A program made the position numbers and the translations under genes. This document shows, piece by piece, positions 1 to 6,732 of a stretch of 9,992 nt of DNA. Source of the DNA: an uncultured Streptococcus sp. (GTDB taxonomy: Bacteria > Bacillota > Bacilli > Lactobacillales > Streptococcaceae); NCBI RefSeq assembly GCF_905372115.1, contig NZ_CAJPNR010000063.1, forward strand, positions 1-9,992. Reading direction: 5' to 3'. The notes below the pieces were generated by a model. It had not been told where the DNA came from and did not search any database. It saw nothing but the letters and a program-made list of their open reading frames with translations. How positions within the stretch are numbered: position 1 is the first letter of the stretch; every line of letters starts with the position of its first letter.

Positions 1-69
1 ACCGAGCGGCAGATGTTCCAAGAGATTTCTGATACTCTGACAGTTATGGCAAGTGAGGTGAAGGACTAG
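1..69 (+). CDS. ABC transporter ATP-binding protein, C-terminal end only (BceA-type)
   Basis: The first 69 bases are an open frame in phase with a TAG stop and encode 22 residues ending SEVKD. No ATPase motif lies inside the window, so the identity rests on context. The stop overlaps by one base (TAGTG) the start of a BceB/FtsX-type permease, and in streptococci that permease is normally preceded by its ATPase partner in one operon. The helical, acidic tail (ERQMFQEISDTL) suits the C-terminus of such an ATPase. The ATPase would power a complex that senses or removes peptide antibiotics acting on cell-wall lipid intermediates. The family call is inference; the coding end itself is clear. Confidence 0.7.
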   Translation, partial: TERQMFQEISDTLTVMASEVKD

Positions 70-2063
70 TGTTTCGATTAGCAGCAAAATTGGCGGTATC
101 CAATCTGATTAAGAACCGCCGTCTCTATTATCCGTTTGCACTGGCTACCTGTGTGGCTGTAGCCATTTCTTATATTTTCAACTCCTTGGCTTTTAACCCC
201 AATCTATCTAAAATGACAGGTGCCAGCTCTGTTGTCCTTGTTTTGGTCCTAGGGGTTGTTATTGTGAACATCACAGCTGGAATTATTGTCTTTTATGCCA
301 ATCAATTTGTTATGAAGAATCGCTCCAAGGAACTGGGGCTTTATGGTATGCTAGGTCTCAATAAACGCCATCTCTTTGTTATGACCTTTATTGAGCTTCT
401 GATTTTCGGGCTAGTGGCTGTAAGCTTGGGGCTGACTATTGGTGTTCTCTTTGACCAGCTGATTTATGCTTTTTTGCTCAAGCTCATGGGGACCAAGGTG
501 GTGCTGGTTTCGACATTCCAGCTACCGGTCTTGATTCTTGTTTTTATTTTCTATGGCTTTATTTTTGCAGGCTTGGTCTTTGTTAATGGTTGGCGAATTC
601 TGCGTTTTGATTCTCTGAAGATGGCTAAGGAAAAGGCTAGCGGAGAGAAGAAGAGCCGGTTTTTACTGACACAGACCTTTATTGGTCTGGCAGCTCTGCT
701 CTACGGCTACTATCTGGCCCAGACCGTGCGGAATCCTATGGAAGCAATCTTCATCTTTTTTGGAGCAGTCCTCTTGGTCATTTTAGGAACCTACCTGCTC
801 TTTAACGCTGGTATTACAGTCTTTCTGCAGCTTCTGCAAAAGAACAAAAGGTATTACTACCAGCCAAATAATATGATTTCCGTCTCAAATCTTATTTATC
901 GGATGAAGAAAAATGCAGTGGGGCTGGCTACTATTTCCATCCTATCGACAATGGTTCTAGTGACCTTTTCTGCCGGTATGAACATCTATTCTGGCGCGGA
1001 ATATATGCAAAAACTTATGTTTCCGCATGATTTCTCTATCAATGGCGGTGTGAATGCAAAAAAAGAACAGCTGGATCAGGTCTTGACAGAGTTTGTAGCA
1101 GAGAATCAGCTGAAGGTCAAGCAACAGGAGACCTATCAGTTTTATTCAATGGGGGTCAAGAAAAAAGAGGGTAACAGCCTAGATATTTATCCTAAGGGAC
1201 AATGGACTGTGTCACCCAATACCTATATCTTGATGTTTTCCAGCGAGGATTACGAAAAGTTGACAGGCAAGGATCTGTCTTTGCAGGAAAATGAGGTTGC
1301 TGTCTTTAACAAGGGAGTGGATCTGGATTATAAGCAGCCTCTGCAGCTGGCTGGTCAAAACTTGACGATCAAGAAAGTCCTGTCTGAAGATTTTATCTTT
1401 CACAAGATTCCAGATGAGTATAATATCATCATTCCTAAAGGGCTGTATCTAGTAGCCAAGGATCCTAATCAACTCTTAGCTCCGCAAATGGAGCAGCAAG
1501 CTATTAATCCTGTACTCTATGGTAGTCTGGATATTGAAGCATCCGAAGATGAAAAGGCTAAGCTGGATACGATCTATCAAAAGAAAATGGCGGACTACAA
1601 CCAGTCCCTGCCAGAAGGTGCCGGAGGTGTCCACGGTCAAACTGGTGTGATTGGTATACTTGAAATTAAGGGTATGCTGGGTGGTGTCTTCTTTATAGGG
1701 ATTTTCCTCTCTATTGTCTTCATGATGGGAACAGTACTGGTTATCTACTACAAGCAAATTTCCGAAGGCTACGAAGATCGTGACCGCTTCATCATCCTAC
1801 AGAAAGTCGGCTTAGACGAGCAACAGACTAGAAAGACCATTCGTAAACAAGTACAGACTGTCTTCTTCCTGCCCCTAATCTTTGCCTTCCTTCATTTGGC
1901 TTTTGCCTATCACATGCTCAGTCTCATTTTACAGATGTTGGGCGTGCTCAACGCAAGTTTAATGTTAGCAGTAACCTTGGGAGTCTGTGCTATTTTCTTT
2001 ATCAGCTACATTATTGTCTTTGCGATTACATCGCGTAGTTATCGTAAAATCATTTCAATGTAA
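69..2063 (+). CDS. BceB-type ABC transporter permease (FtsX domain), 664 aa
   Basis: This is the membrane subunit of a BceAB-type ABC transporter, a family that confers resistance to bacitracin and other peptide antibiotics and often signals to a partner histidine kinase. About ten hydrophobic segments are visible: roughly residues 20-42, 55-80, 102-132, 147-172, 203-222, 228-258 and 282-306, then 548-568, 604-626 and 634-656. A hydrophilic domain of about 220-240 residues lies between helices 7 and 8; this is the large extracellular loop typical of BceB. The segment around residues 55-175 fits an FtsX core. The start is GTG at 69, overlapping the stop of the upstream ATPase by one base, with GAGG (55-58) and AAGGA (61-65) as possible ribosome binding sites; the one-base overlap implies translational coupling. 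Length is normal for the family. Which antibiotic it handles cannot be read from the sequence. Confidence 0.88.
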   Translation: MFRLAAKLAVSNLIKNRRLYYPFALATCVAVAISYIFNSLAFNPNLSKMTGASSVVLVLVLGVVIVNITAGIIVFYANQFVMKNRSKELGLYGMLGLNKRHLFVMTFIELLIFGLVAVSLGLTIGVLFDQLIYAFLLKLMGTKVVLVSTFQLPVLILVFIFYGFIFAGLVFVNGWRILRFDSLKMAKEKASGEKKSRFLLTQTFIGLAALLYGYYLAQTVRNPMEAIFIFFGAVLLVILGTYLLFNAGITVFLQLLQKNKRYYYQPNNMISVSNLIYRMKKNAVGLATISILSTMVLVTFSAGMNIYSGAEYMQKLMFPHDFSINGGVNAKKEQLDQVLTEFVAENQLKVKQQETYQFYSMGVKKKEGNSLDIYPKGQWTVSPNTYILMFSSEDYEKLTGKDLSLQENEVAVFNKGVDLDYKQPLQLAGQNLTIKKVLSEDFIFHKIPDEYNIIIPKGLYLVAKDPNQLLAPQMEQQAINPVLYGSLDIEASEDEKAKLDTIYQKKMADYNQSLPEGAGGVHGQTGVIGILEIKGMLGGVFFIGIFLSIVFMMGTVLVIYYKQISEGYEDRDRFIILQKVGLDEQQTRKTIRKQVQTVFFLPLIFAFLHLAFAYHMLSLILQMLGVLNASLMLAVTLGVCAIFFISYIIVFAITSRSYRKIISM

Positions 2064-2092
2064 GAAGTTGGGTTTGCCAACTTCTATTTTTA
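2063..2092 (+). terminator. Rho-independent terminator of the ABC transporter operon
   Basis: A perfect 9-bp stem, AGAAGTTGG (2063-2071) with CCAACTTCT (2077-2085), has a GTTTG loop and is followed by ATTTTTA. The stem begins at the last base of the permease stop codon, so termination is immediate. It separates the transporter operon from the PadR operon, whose promoter follows within 25 bases. Confidence 0.85.
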
Positions 2093-2106
2093 TACAGCTA
2101 TTATGC

Positions 2107-2135
2107 TTTACAAAGTAGTGGAAGTGTGTTATACT
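2107..2135 (+). promoter_or_regulatory. Sigma-A promoter of the PadR-DUF1129 operon
   Basis: TTTACA (2107-2112) is separated by 17 bases from TATACT (2130-2135), and a TG at 2127-2128 makes it an extended -10 promoter. Each hexamer differs from consensus at one position. The predicted transcript start is near 2142, just before the palindrome at 2149-2169, leaving an untranslated leader of about 78 bases ahead of the ATG at 2220. Confidence 0.8.
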
Positions 2136-2148
2136 AAGTGTAAGAAAG

Positions 2149-2169
2149 CTAATATGTATTGCATATTAG
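2149..2169 (+). promoter_or_regulatory. Palindrome near predicted transcript start, candidate PadR operator
   Basis: CTAATATG (2149-2156) and CATATTAG (2162-2169) form a perfect 8-bp inverted repeat around TATTG. It extends by a G-T wobble and an A-T pair on the outside. It lies a few bases downstream of the predicted start of transcription and directly ahead of a padR gene. PadR regulators commonly bind AT-rich palindromes in their own promoter regions and repress them. Autorepression here is inference: the site does not exactly match the ATGT-N8-ACAT pattern reported for classical PadR. A role as a leader hairpin is also possible. Confidence 0.55.
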
Positions 2170-2219
2170 TTGATGTCAATTTTCACAGAGAAATTTGAAA
2201 TTAGATGAAAGGAGAGAGG

Positions 2220-2543
2220 ATGGAGCAAACGCAACTGTTAAAAGGAATCTTGGAAGGCTGTGTCTTGGAAATCATTTCGCAAAGAGAAATCTACGGTTAT
2301 GAATTGATTCAAATATTAAATGAAAAAGGATTTAATATCGTAGCTGGGACAGTCTATCCCTTACTTCAGAAATTAGAGAAAAAAACCTACATTAGGAGTC
2401 GGCTCAAAGCATCACCAGAAGGACCAGATAGGAAATACTTTTCTCTGACCAAGGAAGGACGACTCTATCTGAAAATGTTCTGGCAACAGTGGGAAGGGCT
2501 GCTGACTAATGTCACAAATGTCAGAGGAGGAAAAAGCAAATGA
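2220..2543 (+). CDS. PadR family transcriptional regulator, 107 aa
   Basis: This is a small winged-helix repressor of the PadR family (short, PadR-s2-like class). Residues 1-85 hold the DNA-binding fold with the family hallmarks: GYELIQ at 26-31, GTVYPLLQKLEK at 43-54 (recognition helix region) and the wing GPDRKYFSLTKEGR at 68-81. The last 25 residues are the short dimerisation helix. An in-frame ATG exists at 2205, but AAAGGAG at 2208-2214 lies 5 bases before the ATG at 2220, so 2220 is preferred. The stop overlaps the start of the DUF1129 gene (ATGA). PadR genes paired with a membrane-protein gene usually repress the operon and respond to membrane- or drug-related ligands; the ligand here is unknown. 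The palindrome at 2149-2169 is the likely operator. Confidence 0.9.
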   Translation: MEQTQLLKGILEGCVLEIISQREIYGYELIQILNEKGFNIVAGTVYPLLQKLEKKTYIRSRLKASPEGPDRKYFSLTKEGRLYLKMFWQQWEGLLTNVTNVRGGKSK

Positions 2544-3364
2544 AACAGGAAAAAAACAATATTCAGGAACTCATTCAAAAAACAAATGACTCAGTCCAGA
2601 ACTTAAAACCTGAAAATAAAGCCTATTTTGATGATTTAATTGTTTATATGGCTTCGTCCTCTTTGTTTCATGACGAAGGGGCTATTCGTGAACAGTTATA
2701 TCAGATGGTACTGGATTTTTCGGACGCTGAGAAGGATGGAATTACTGCTCAAGAATTTTTCGGTGAAAATCCTCAAGCAATGGCAGATGAACTAGTTAAA
2801 GACAGTCCTAGGATCAGTAGGCGACAAGTATTCGAAATCAGTTTGATGGTGGGGGCCATTTTGGTCTTCTTCCGTCTCCTAAGTAGTTTTGCCAGTAAAT
2901 CTTATTTGCAAATCGCTCCGCTAGTTTACCTTAGTGATACAGTTTTAGGGCTGGTAGTTGTAAATGTGATTTTTTACTTAGTGGCTAAGACTATTTATGA
3001 AGATTGGAAAAAGTGGCAATTATGGCTGGCTAGTTCTTTAACAATCATACTGGCTGTCTTACTTAGATATGGAGCAGAAACTAGTTTGGTGGGAGTAGGT
3101 GGTTTTGTCATCTCTTGGCCATGGGATGTCATTCTTTTAGGTAGCCTAGTTAGTCTTATTTCCATCTTTCTAAGCAAAAAAGAAGCTCTATTTCGAATGA
3201 TGCTTATCCCGATTGTTGCTCTTTTCCTAGTTGGATTACTTAAACGTTGGTCAGACAGAATGCAGATTACAGATCCTTTATGGACAGTGGCTCTGCCTAT
3301 CGGACTAATTTGCCTATCGCTTCTTATTTTCTATTTTTATAGTTGGAAGCAAGGTCGGAAATAA
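2540..3364 (+). CDS. DUF1129 family membrane protein, 274 aa
   Basis: The function is not known. Residues 15-90 carry the DUF1129 signature: an N-terminal cytoplasmic part with YFDDLIVYMASSSLFHDE (29-46), then DGITAQEFFGENPQAMADEL (66-85). About six hydrophobic segments follow, near 98-115, 124-149, 160-177, 186-211, 219-234 and 246-268, and the protein ends in a basic tail (KQGRK). The gene starts inside the padR stop (ATGA), with GAGGAAAAAG upstream as ribosome binding site, so it is translationally coupled to and co-regulated with the PadR repressor. In many Firmicutes PadR genes are linked to such membrane proteins, which suggests a membrane-stress or envelope role, but this is inference. 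Codon use in this pair looks more AT-rich than in the permease genes on either side. Confidence 0.8.
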   Translation: MKQEKNNIQELIQKTNDSVQNLKPENKAYFDDLIVYMASSSLFHDEGAIREQLYQMVLDFSDAEKDGITAQEFFGENPQAMADELVKDSPRISRRQVFEISLMVGAILVFFRLLSSFASKSYLQIAPLVYLSDTVLGLVVVNVIFYLVAKTIYEDWKKWQLWLASSLTIILAVLLRYGAETSLVGVGGFVISWPWDVILLGSLVSLISIFLSKKEALFRMMLIPIVALFLVGLLKRWSDRMQITDPLWTVALPIGLICLSLLIFYFYSWKQGRK

Positions 3365-3372
3365 TTTTGCGG

Positions 3373-3401
3373 TTTCTAAATGCCAAAACTTGTGATATAA
3401 T
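3373..3401 (+). promoter_or_regulatory. Extended -10 promoter of the amino acid permease gene
   Basis: TATAAT at 3396-3401 is preceded by TG at 3393-3394 (extended -10). The best-placed -35 is TTTCTA (3373-3378, 17-base spacer), a weak match, so the promoter probably depends on the extended -10. It lies within 10-40 bases of the preceding stop; no convincing terminator separates the two genes, so readthrough from the PadR operon is possible. Confidence 0.7.
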
Positions 3402-3430
3402 GAACCGTCTATATTTTTGAGGAGATGATA

Positions 3431-4831
3431 ATGGATATTTTTCGTAAAAAAGATGTTAGCAAGTCACGAACTAGTATGAGGCGACATCTAAAAATTCCAG
3501 ATCTGATTTTGCTTGGCATTGGAGCCATGGTAGGAACTGGAATTTTCACTATTACAGGGACTGGAGCGGCCAAATATGCTGGGCCAGCTCTGACTGTCTC
3601 AATCGTCATTTCAGCGCTTTGTGTGAGTATTTCGGCCCTTTTTTACGCTGAGTTTGCCTCACGGATTCCGGCCAATGGTGGAGCCTACAGTTATATTTAT
3701 GCGGTTCTAGGAGAATTTCCTGCTTGGCTGGCTGGCTGGCTGACCATCATGGAGTTCATGACCGCTATCTCAGGTGTTGCCTCTGGCTGGGGATCTTATC
3801 TGAAGGGATTGCTGAGCGGCTTTGGTATCCAGCTACCGGCAGCCCTGAATGGCACCTTCAATCCAAAAGCAGGTACTTATGTGGACTTGCTGCCTATTCT
3901 GGTCTTGGCCTTTGTTACGGGAGTTGTCCTTTTGAACTCCAAGGCAGCCCTGCGCTTCAACTCAGCCTTGGTAGTCTTGAAATTCTCAGCCTTGGCACTC
4001 TTTATCATTGCAGGATTTTTCTTTATCAAGCCAGAAAATTGGTCTAACTTTGCACCTTTTGGTTTTGGAGAAATTTATGGCGGTAAGGTCGGCATCATGG
4101 CTGGGGCTTCACTCATGTTCTTTGCTTTTCTAGGCTTTGAGTCCATTTCCATGGCGGTCGATGAAATCAAGGAGCCCCAAAAGAACGTTCCGCGCGGGAT
4201 TGTTTTGTCCTTGAGCATCGTGACCATTCTCTATATTTTGGTGACCTTGGTCTTGACTGGGATTGTCCACTATAGCAAGCTGGATGTCTCTGATGCGGTG
4301 GCCTTTGCCCTGCGCAGCGTCGGACTTGGCTGGGCAGCTAACTATATCTCTGTCGTCGCTATTTTGACTCTGATTACGGTCTGCATCTCCATGACCTACG
4401 CCCTGTCGCGGATGATTTACAGTATTGCGCGTGATGGTCTCTTGCCTCGCTCTTTCAAAAAATTGACAGAGACCAGTCGGGTACCAAAGAATGCAACGAT
4501 TTTAGTAGGGATTGCCTCAGCTGTCTGTGCCGGTATCTTCCCCTTGGCTAGCATCGCCTCTTTCCTCAATATCTGTACCTTGGCCTATCTTATTTTATTG
4601 GCTGTGGCAGTCTTGAAATTGCGGAAAGATCAAGGAATGCCCAAAGCTGGAGAATTCAAGACACCTCTGGTGCCTCTGACGCCTATCTTGTCCATTATTA
4701 TCTGCCTATCCTTTATGACTCAGTACACCAAGGAAACTTGGCAGGCCTTTGGCATTGCCCTAGCGCTGGGAAGTCTCATCTATGCCTTCTATGGCTATCG
4801 AAACTCTGAAATCGCTGTAAAAGATGAGTAG
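3431..4831 (+). CDS. APC superfamily amino acid permease (cationic amino acid transporter/YfnA-like), 466 aa
   Basis: This is a secondary amino acid transporter of the APC superfamily in the cytoplasmic membrane. The TM1 signature GIGAMVGTGIF is at residues 29-39. The TM6 and following loop motif, FFAFLGFESISMAVDEIKEP at about 230-249 and then KNVPRGI (251-257), is characteristic of the family. Around twelve hydrophobic segments span the protein, and the length is typical. The pattern resembles the CAT/YfnA group, so basic or neutral amino acids are likely substrates, but the sequence does not fix which. An ATG at 3425 abuts the ribosome binding site GAGGAG (3419-3424) directly and cannot use it; the ATG at 3431 has a 6-base spacer and is chosen. 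A small membrane-protein gene follows 44 bases downstream without a visible terminator, suggesting co-transcription. Confidence 0.9.
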   Translation: MDIFRKKDVSKSRTSMRRHLKIPDLILLGIGAMVGTGIFTITGTGAAKYAGPALTVSIVISALCVSISALFYAEFASRIPANGGAYSYIYAVLGEFPAWLAGWLTIMEFMTAISGVASGWGSYLKGLLSGFGIQLPAALNGTFNPKAGTYVDLLPILVLAFVTGVVLLNSKAALRFNSALVVLKFSALALFIIAGFFFIKPENWSNFAPFGFGEIYGGKVGIMAGASLMFFAFLGFESISMAVDEIKEPQKNVPRGIVLSLSIVTILYILVTLVLTGIVHYSKLDVSDAVAFALRSVGLGWAANYISVVAILTLITVCISMTYALSRMIYSIARDGLLPRSFKKLTETSRVPKNATILVGIASAVCAGIFPLASIASFLNICTLAYLILLAVAVLKLRKDQGMPKAGEFKTPLVPLTPILSIIICLSFMTQYTKETWQAFGIALALGSLIYAFYGYRNSEIAVKDE

Positions 4832-4875
4832 GGATAAAGTATCGATATTAAAGAGAAAGAAGAAGATAGAAAAGA

Positions 4876-5145
4876 ATGAAAAAACTTAACCTAAGCCAAA
4901 AGAAGAAAATCTGGCTCTTTGCCTTTGCTTTGCTTGCCCTGATCTTACTAGCGATTGTGATCAATATTCAGCTGAACCAGCCTGAAGATATGCATGCTGA
5001 GTATGTCGGGCTTTGGAAGTCAAGGTGGCATGAGGAAAATAAAGACTGGCTCTATCCACTGAAAAATATCTGTCTTGTTATTCTGGCAGTTCTGGCTGGG
5101 TCTGGTTTAATGATTGCATTTTCCAAGAGTGAGAGATGGAAATAA
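4876..5145 (+). CDS. Small two-helix membrane protein of unknown function, 89 aa
   Basis: I do not recognise this protein. It begins with a very basic stretch (KKLNLSQKKK), followed by a hydrophobic helix at about residues 12-32. A hydrophilic loop of about 30 residues comes next, rich in W, H, E and K (for example WKSRWHEENKDW at 47-58). A second helix spans about 61-82, and the tail is short and basic. By the positive-inside rule both ends are cytoplasmic and the loop faces outside. The ribosome binding site is poor: only a purine-rich run (AAGAAGAAGATAGAAAAG) precedes the ATG. Its position 44 bases after the permease without a terminator suggests the same transcript, so a small accessory subunit is possible but unproven. 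Confidence 0.65.
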   Translation: MKKLNLSQKKKIWLFAFALLALILLAIVINIQLNQPEDMHAEYVGLWKSRWHEENKDWLYPLKNICLVILAVLAGSGLMIAFSKSERWK

Positions 5146-5153
5146 GCATTTGT

Positions 5154-5207
5154 AGATTAAAATAAAATAATCTTACAAAAATGTAAAATTGACGATGATA
5201 AATGTAA
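5154..5207 (+). promoter_or_regulatory. AT-rich region with dyads and repeated TGTAA units upstream of the peptidase
   Basis: Several small symmetric elements lie side by side. AGATTA (5154-5159) pairs with TAATCT (5168-5173). TTACA (5173-5177) and TGTAA (5182-5186) form a palindrome with a 4-base centre. A further TGTAA at 5203-5207 lies exactly 21 bases, two helical turns, after the previous one. A TTGACG resembling a -35 lies between the repeats (5189-5194) but lacks a good -10. Phased repeats of this kind often bind dimeric regulators, but no regulator can be named. It does not match the CopY/BlaI spacing (TACA-N2-TGTA) or the WalR repeat spacing. Confidence 0.4.
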
Positions 5208-5209
5208 GG

Positions 5210-5234
5210 TAGAGACATGGAAAACGTGTCTCTA
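5210..5234 (+). promoter_or_regulatory. Inverted repeat across the -35 of the S41 peptidase promoter
   Basis: TAGAGACA (5210-5217) and TGTCTCTA (5227-5234) form a perfect 8-bp inverted repeat with a 9-base centre. The centre contains the -35 region, and the right arm ends six bases before the -10. That placement suits a repressor operator. The dyad is followed by ATTTTG, so it could also act as a weak terminator for the upstream transcript. Neither role is proven. Confidence 0.5.
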
Positions 5235-5246
5235 TTTTGCTATAAT
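5218..5246 (+). promoter_or_regulatory. Extended -10 promoter of the S41 peptidase gene
   Basis: TGGAAA (5218-5223), a 17-base spacer, and TATAAT (5241-5246) preceded by TG (5238-5239) make a good extended -10 promoter. The predicted start near 5253 lies downstream of an in-frame ATG at 5217, which rules that ATG out as the start for this transcript. Confidence 0.75.
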
Positions 5247-5282
5247 CAGCTCAGAAATCCTCACAAGAAAGGTTGTGCAATT

Positions 5283-6227
5283 ATGAAAAAAGTCCTTTTA
5301 GGTTGCTTGGGGAAAGTACTGGTTTTGCTTGCTCTTTTAATAGGTTTTCTGGCCTACTTTGGTCCAGACTATGGAATTTTTCTTTTTCCACCAAGTCCGC
5401 ATGACTACGCTCGCTCGGTTGTAAAAAAGCTTGATTTCGGTCTTTATACGGATAAAGATTGGGAAAATGAGAAGAAGAAAGCCTTGGAGAAGCTTGAATC
5501 AGCCAAGACTTATCAAGACACCTATCCTGTCTTGGAAAAATTAACCAAAGAGGCTGGCGGAAAGCATTCTTATTTTTTAAGTCCACAGGATAATCCCGAA
5601 AATAGTCCAGAAAGCAAAAACCAGCCTGAAGTGCAGAATCGGGAGGATATTCTCTATTTAAAAGTTCCTGCTTTTACTGGTGATGCACAGGCAGCGAAGG
5701 CTTATGCCAAGAAACTGTCAGCAGCTCTTAAAAAGGATGACTATCAGACGGTTCTTGTGGATTTGAGAGATAATACCGGCGGGAATATGTATCCGATGAT
5801 TGCGGGCCTGTCCTCTCTTTTGCCTGATGAAGACCTCTTCCAATTCGTTGAAAAAAATGGAAGCAAGAGCGCGGTTTCGCGATTAGATGTTCTGAAGCAG
5901 CTTGGTCTGGAGCAGACTGATAAGAAAGCAAAGAAAGCGCCAATAGCCGTCCTTACCAATGGGAAGACAGGTAGCTCAGGAGAGATGACTGTTTTAGCTT
6001 TTAAGGGACTGGAAAATGTTAAAATATTTGGTCAGCCAACGGCAAGCTATACTACGGGAAATAATTATTATCAACTATATGATGGAGCGGTTTTGCTCTT
6101 GACTACTTCGAGTATCCTAGATCGCACGGACAAGCTTTATGAGAATGAGGCAATTCAGCCCGATGTCCTAACAGACCAGCCTTTAGAAGAGGCGGAGTCT
6201 TGGTTGAAGGGACAGATGAGAGAATAG
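5283..6227 (+). CDS. Membrane-anchored S41 family peptidase, 314 aa
   Basis: This is a predicted serine peptidase of family S41 (tail-specific/tricorn group), held outside the cell by an N-terminal helix at about residues 8-27 after MKK. Visible motifs are GGKHSYFLSP (92-101), matching the family's DGHt-like histidine motif; VLVDLRDNTGGNM (157-169), the conserved strand before the active site; TNGKTGSSGEM (225-235), with S231 as likely nucleophile; and ENEAIQPDV (287-295), with a candidate catalytic acid. The lysine of CtpA-type enzymes is not seen where expected after the serine, so a tricorn-like Ser/His mechanism is more likely. No PDZ domain is present, and the protein is shorter than CtpA. 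The ATG at 5217 is rejected because it overlaps the promoter; 5283 has AAAGG 10 bases upstream. A terminator follows the stop. The substrate is unknown. Confidence 0.82.
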   Translation: MKKVLLGCLGKVLVLLALLIGFLAYFGPDYGIFLFPPSPHDYARSVVKKLDFGLYTDKDWENEKKKALEKLESAKTYQDTYPVLEKLTKEAGGKHSYFLSPQDNPENSPESKNQPEVQNREDILYLKVPAFTGDAQAAKAYAKKLSAALKKDDYQTVLVDLRDNTGGNMYPMIAGLSSLLPDEDLFQFVEKNGSKSAVSRLDVLKQLGLEQTDKKAKKAPIAVLTNGKTGSSGEMTVLAFKGLENVKIFGQPTASYTTGNNYYQLYDGAVLLLTTSSILDRTDKLYENEAIQPDVLTDQPLEEAESWLKGQMRE

Positions 6228-6234
6228 TTCATTG

Positions 6235-6259
6235 AAAGCAGTCAAAAAGACTGCTTTTC
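6235..6259 (+). terminator. Rho-independent terminator after the S41 peptidase
   Basis: AAAGCAGTC (6235-6243) and GACTGCTTT (6249-6257) form a perfect 9-bp stem with an AAAAA loop, followed by TCT. The U tract is short (TTTT including stem bases). It ends only four bases before the -10 hexamer of the next gene. Confidence 0.8.
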
Positions 6260-6268
6260 TGCTATAAT
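6260..6268 (+). promoter_or_regulatory. Extended -10 promoter element of the first GNAT gene
   Basis: TGCTATAAT is a perfect extended -10, 22 bases ahead of the start codon at 6291. No good -35 exists at 16-18 bases upstream, because that space is taken by the terminator stem; the nearest TTGAAA (6232-6237) is 25 bases away, too far. Transcription would rely on the extended -10. Confidence 0.65.
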
Positions 6269-6290
6269 AAAGAATAGAACGAGGTGACAC

Positions 6291-6716
6291 ATGATTCGTA
6301 AAGTAAAACTAAGAGATGCCGCAGCCATTCAGCGGCTTAATGCTGAGTGCCTGGGCTATGACTTCGATAGGGAAGCGACGGAGAATCAACTGAAAAAGTT
6401 ACTAGAGAATGACCAGCATTTGATTTTGGTAGCTGAAGAAGACGGTCAGGTCATAGGCTACGCTCATGCGGCTAGCTACGACTGTCTCTATTTCCCGTCC
6501 TTACTCAATCTCTTGGCTTTGGCCGTCGCTCAGGATTTTCAAGGGCAGGGACATGGCAGAGCGCTGATGCAAGCTTTGCGTGAAGAGGGAAAAGCAGCAG
6601 GCTACACAGGAATTCGGATTAATTCAGGCATTTCCCGCCCATCAGCCCATGAATTTTACCGCAGTCTTGGTTGCAGCGAAAAAGCAGACCAAAAACGCTT
6701 TTATTGGGAATTTTAG
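6291..6716 (+). CDS. GNAT family N-acetyltransferase, 141 aa
   Basis: This is a single-domain acetyltransferase that would transfer an acetyl group from acetyl-CoA to an amine. The acetyl-CoA motif A is clear: LALAVAQDFQGQGHGRALM (75-93), with the Q/R-x-x-G-x-G loop at QGQGHG (84-89). Motif B follows with SAHEFYRSLGCSEK (118-131), containing the usual FY..LGF-like element with C in place of F. The N-terminus IRKVKLRDAAAIQRLN is typical of the fold. The start is supported by GAGGTG 5-10 bases upstream of the ATG. The length is normal. The acceptor (protein, drug or small molecule) cannot be deduced. A second GNAT gene follows 16 bases downstream, so the two are probably co-transcribed. Confidence 0.88.
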   Translation: MIRKVKLRDAAAIQRLNAECLGYDFDREATENQLKKLLENDQHLILVAEEDGQVIGYAHAASYDCLYFPSLLNLLALAVAQDFQGQGHGRALMQALREEGKAAGYTGIRINSGISRPSAHEFYRSLGCSEKADQKRFYWEF

Positions 6717-6732
6717 AGAAAAGGAGGAGTAG

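Noticed and set aside
1212..1757. Minus-strand open frames inside the BceB permease gene
   Set aside because: They lie wholly inside a clear membrane-protein gene, have no ribosome binding site and show no domain; they are antisense shadows.
3364..3395. Terminator between the DUF1129 gene and the permease
   Set aside because: TTTTG and CAAAA can pair over only about 5 bp with a large loop, without a U tract, and the structure runs into the -10 element.
3724..4047. Alternative + frame of 107 codons inside the amino acid permease
   Set aside because: It overlaps conserved transmembrane segments of the permease and encodes a low-complexity, unfamily-like product.
5173..5186. CopY/BlaI-type operator (TACA...TGTA)
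   Set aside because: The centre is 4 bases, whereas CopY and BlaI sites use 2, and no metal or beta-lactam genes are nearby; kept only as an unassigned palindrome.
5217..5282. Upstream ATG extending the S41 peptidase by 22 residues
   Set aside because: The ATG lies in the inverted repeat and promoter -35 region, upstream of the predicted transcript start. The extension is not signal-like, whereas the ATG at 5283 has a ribosome binding site and opens with a typical MKK-hydrophobic anchor.
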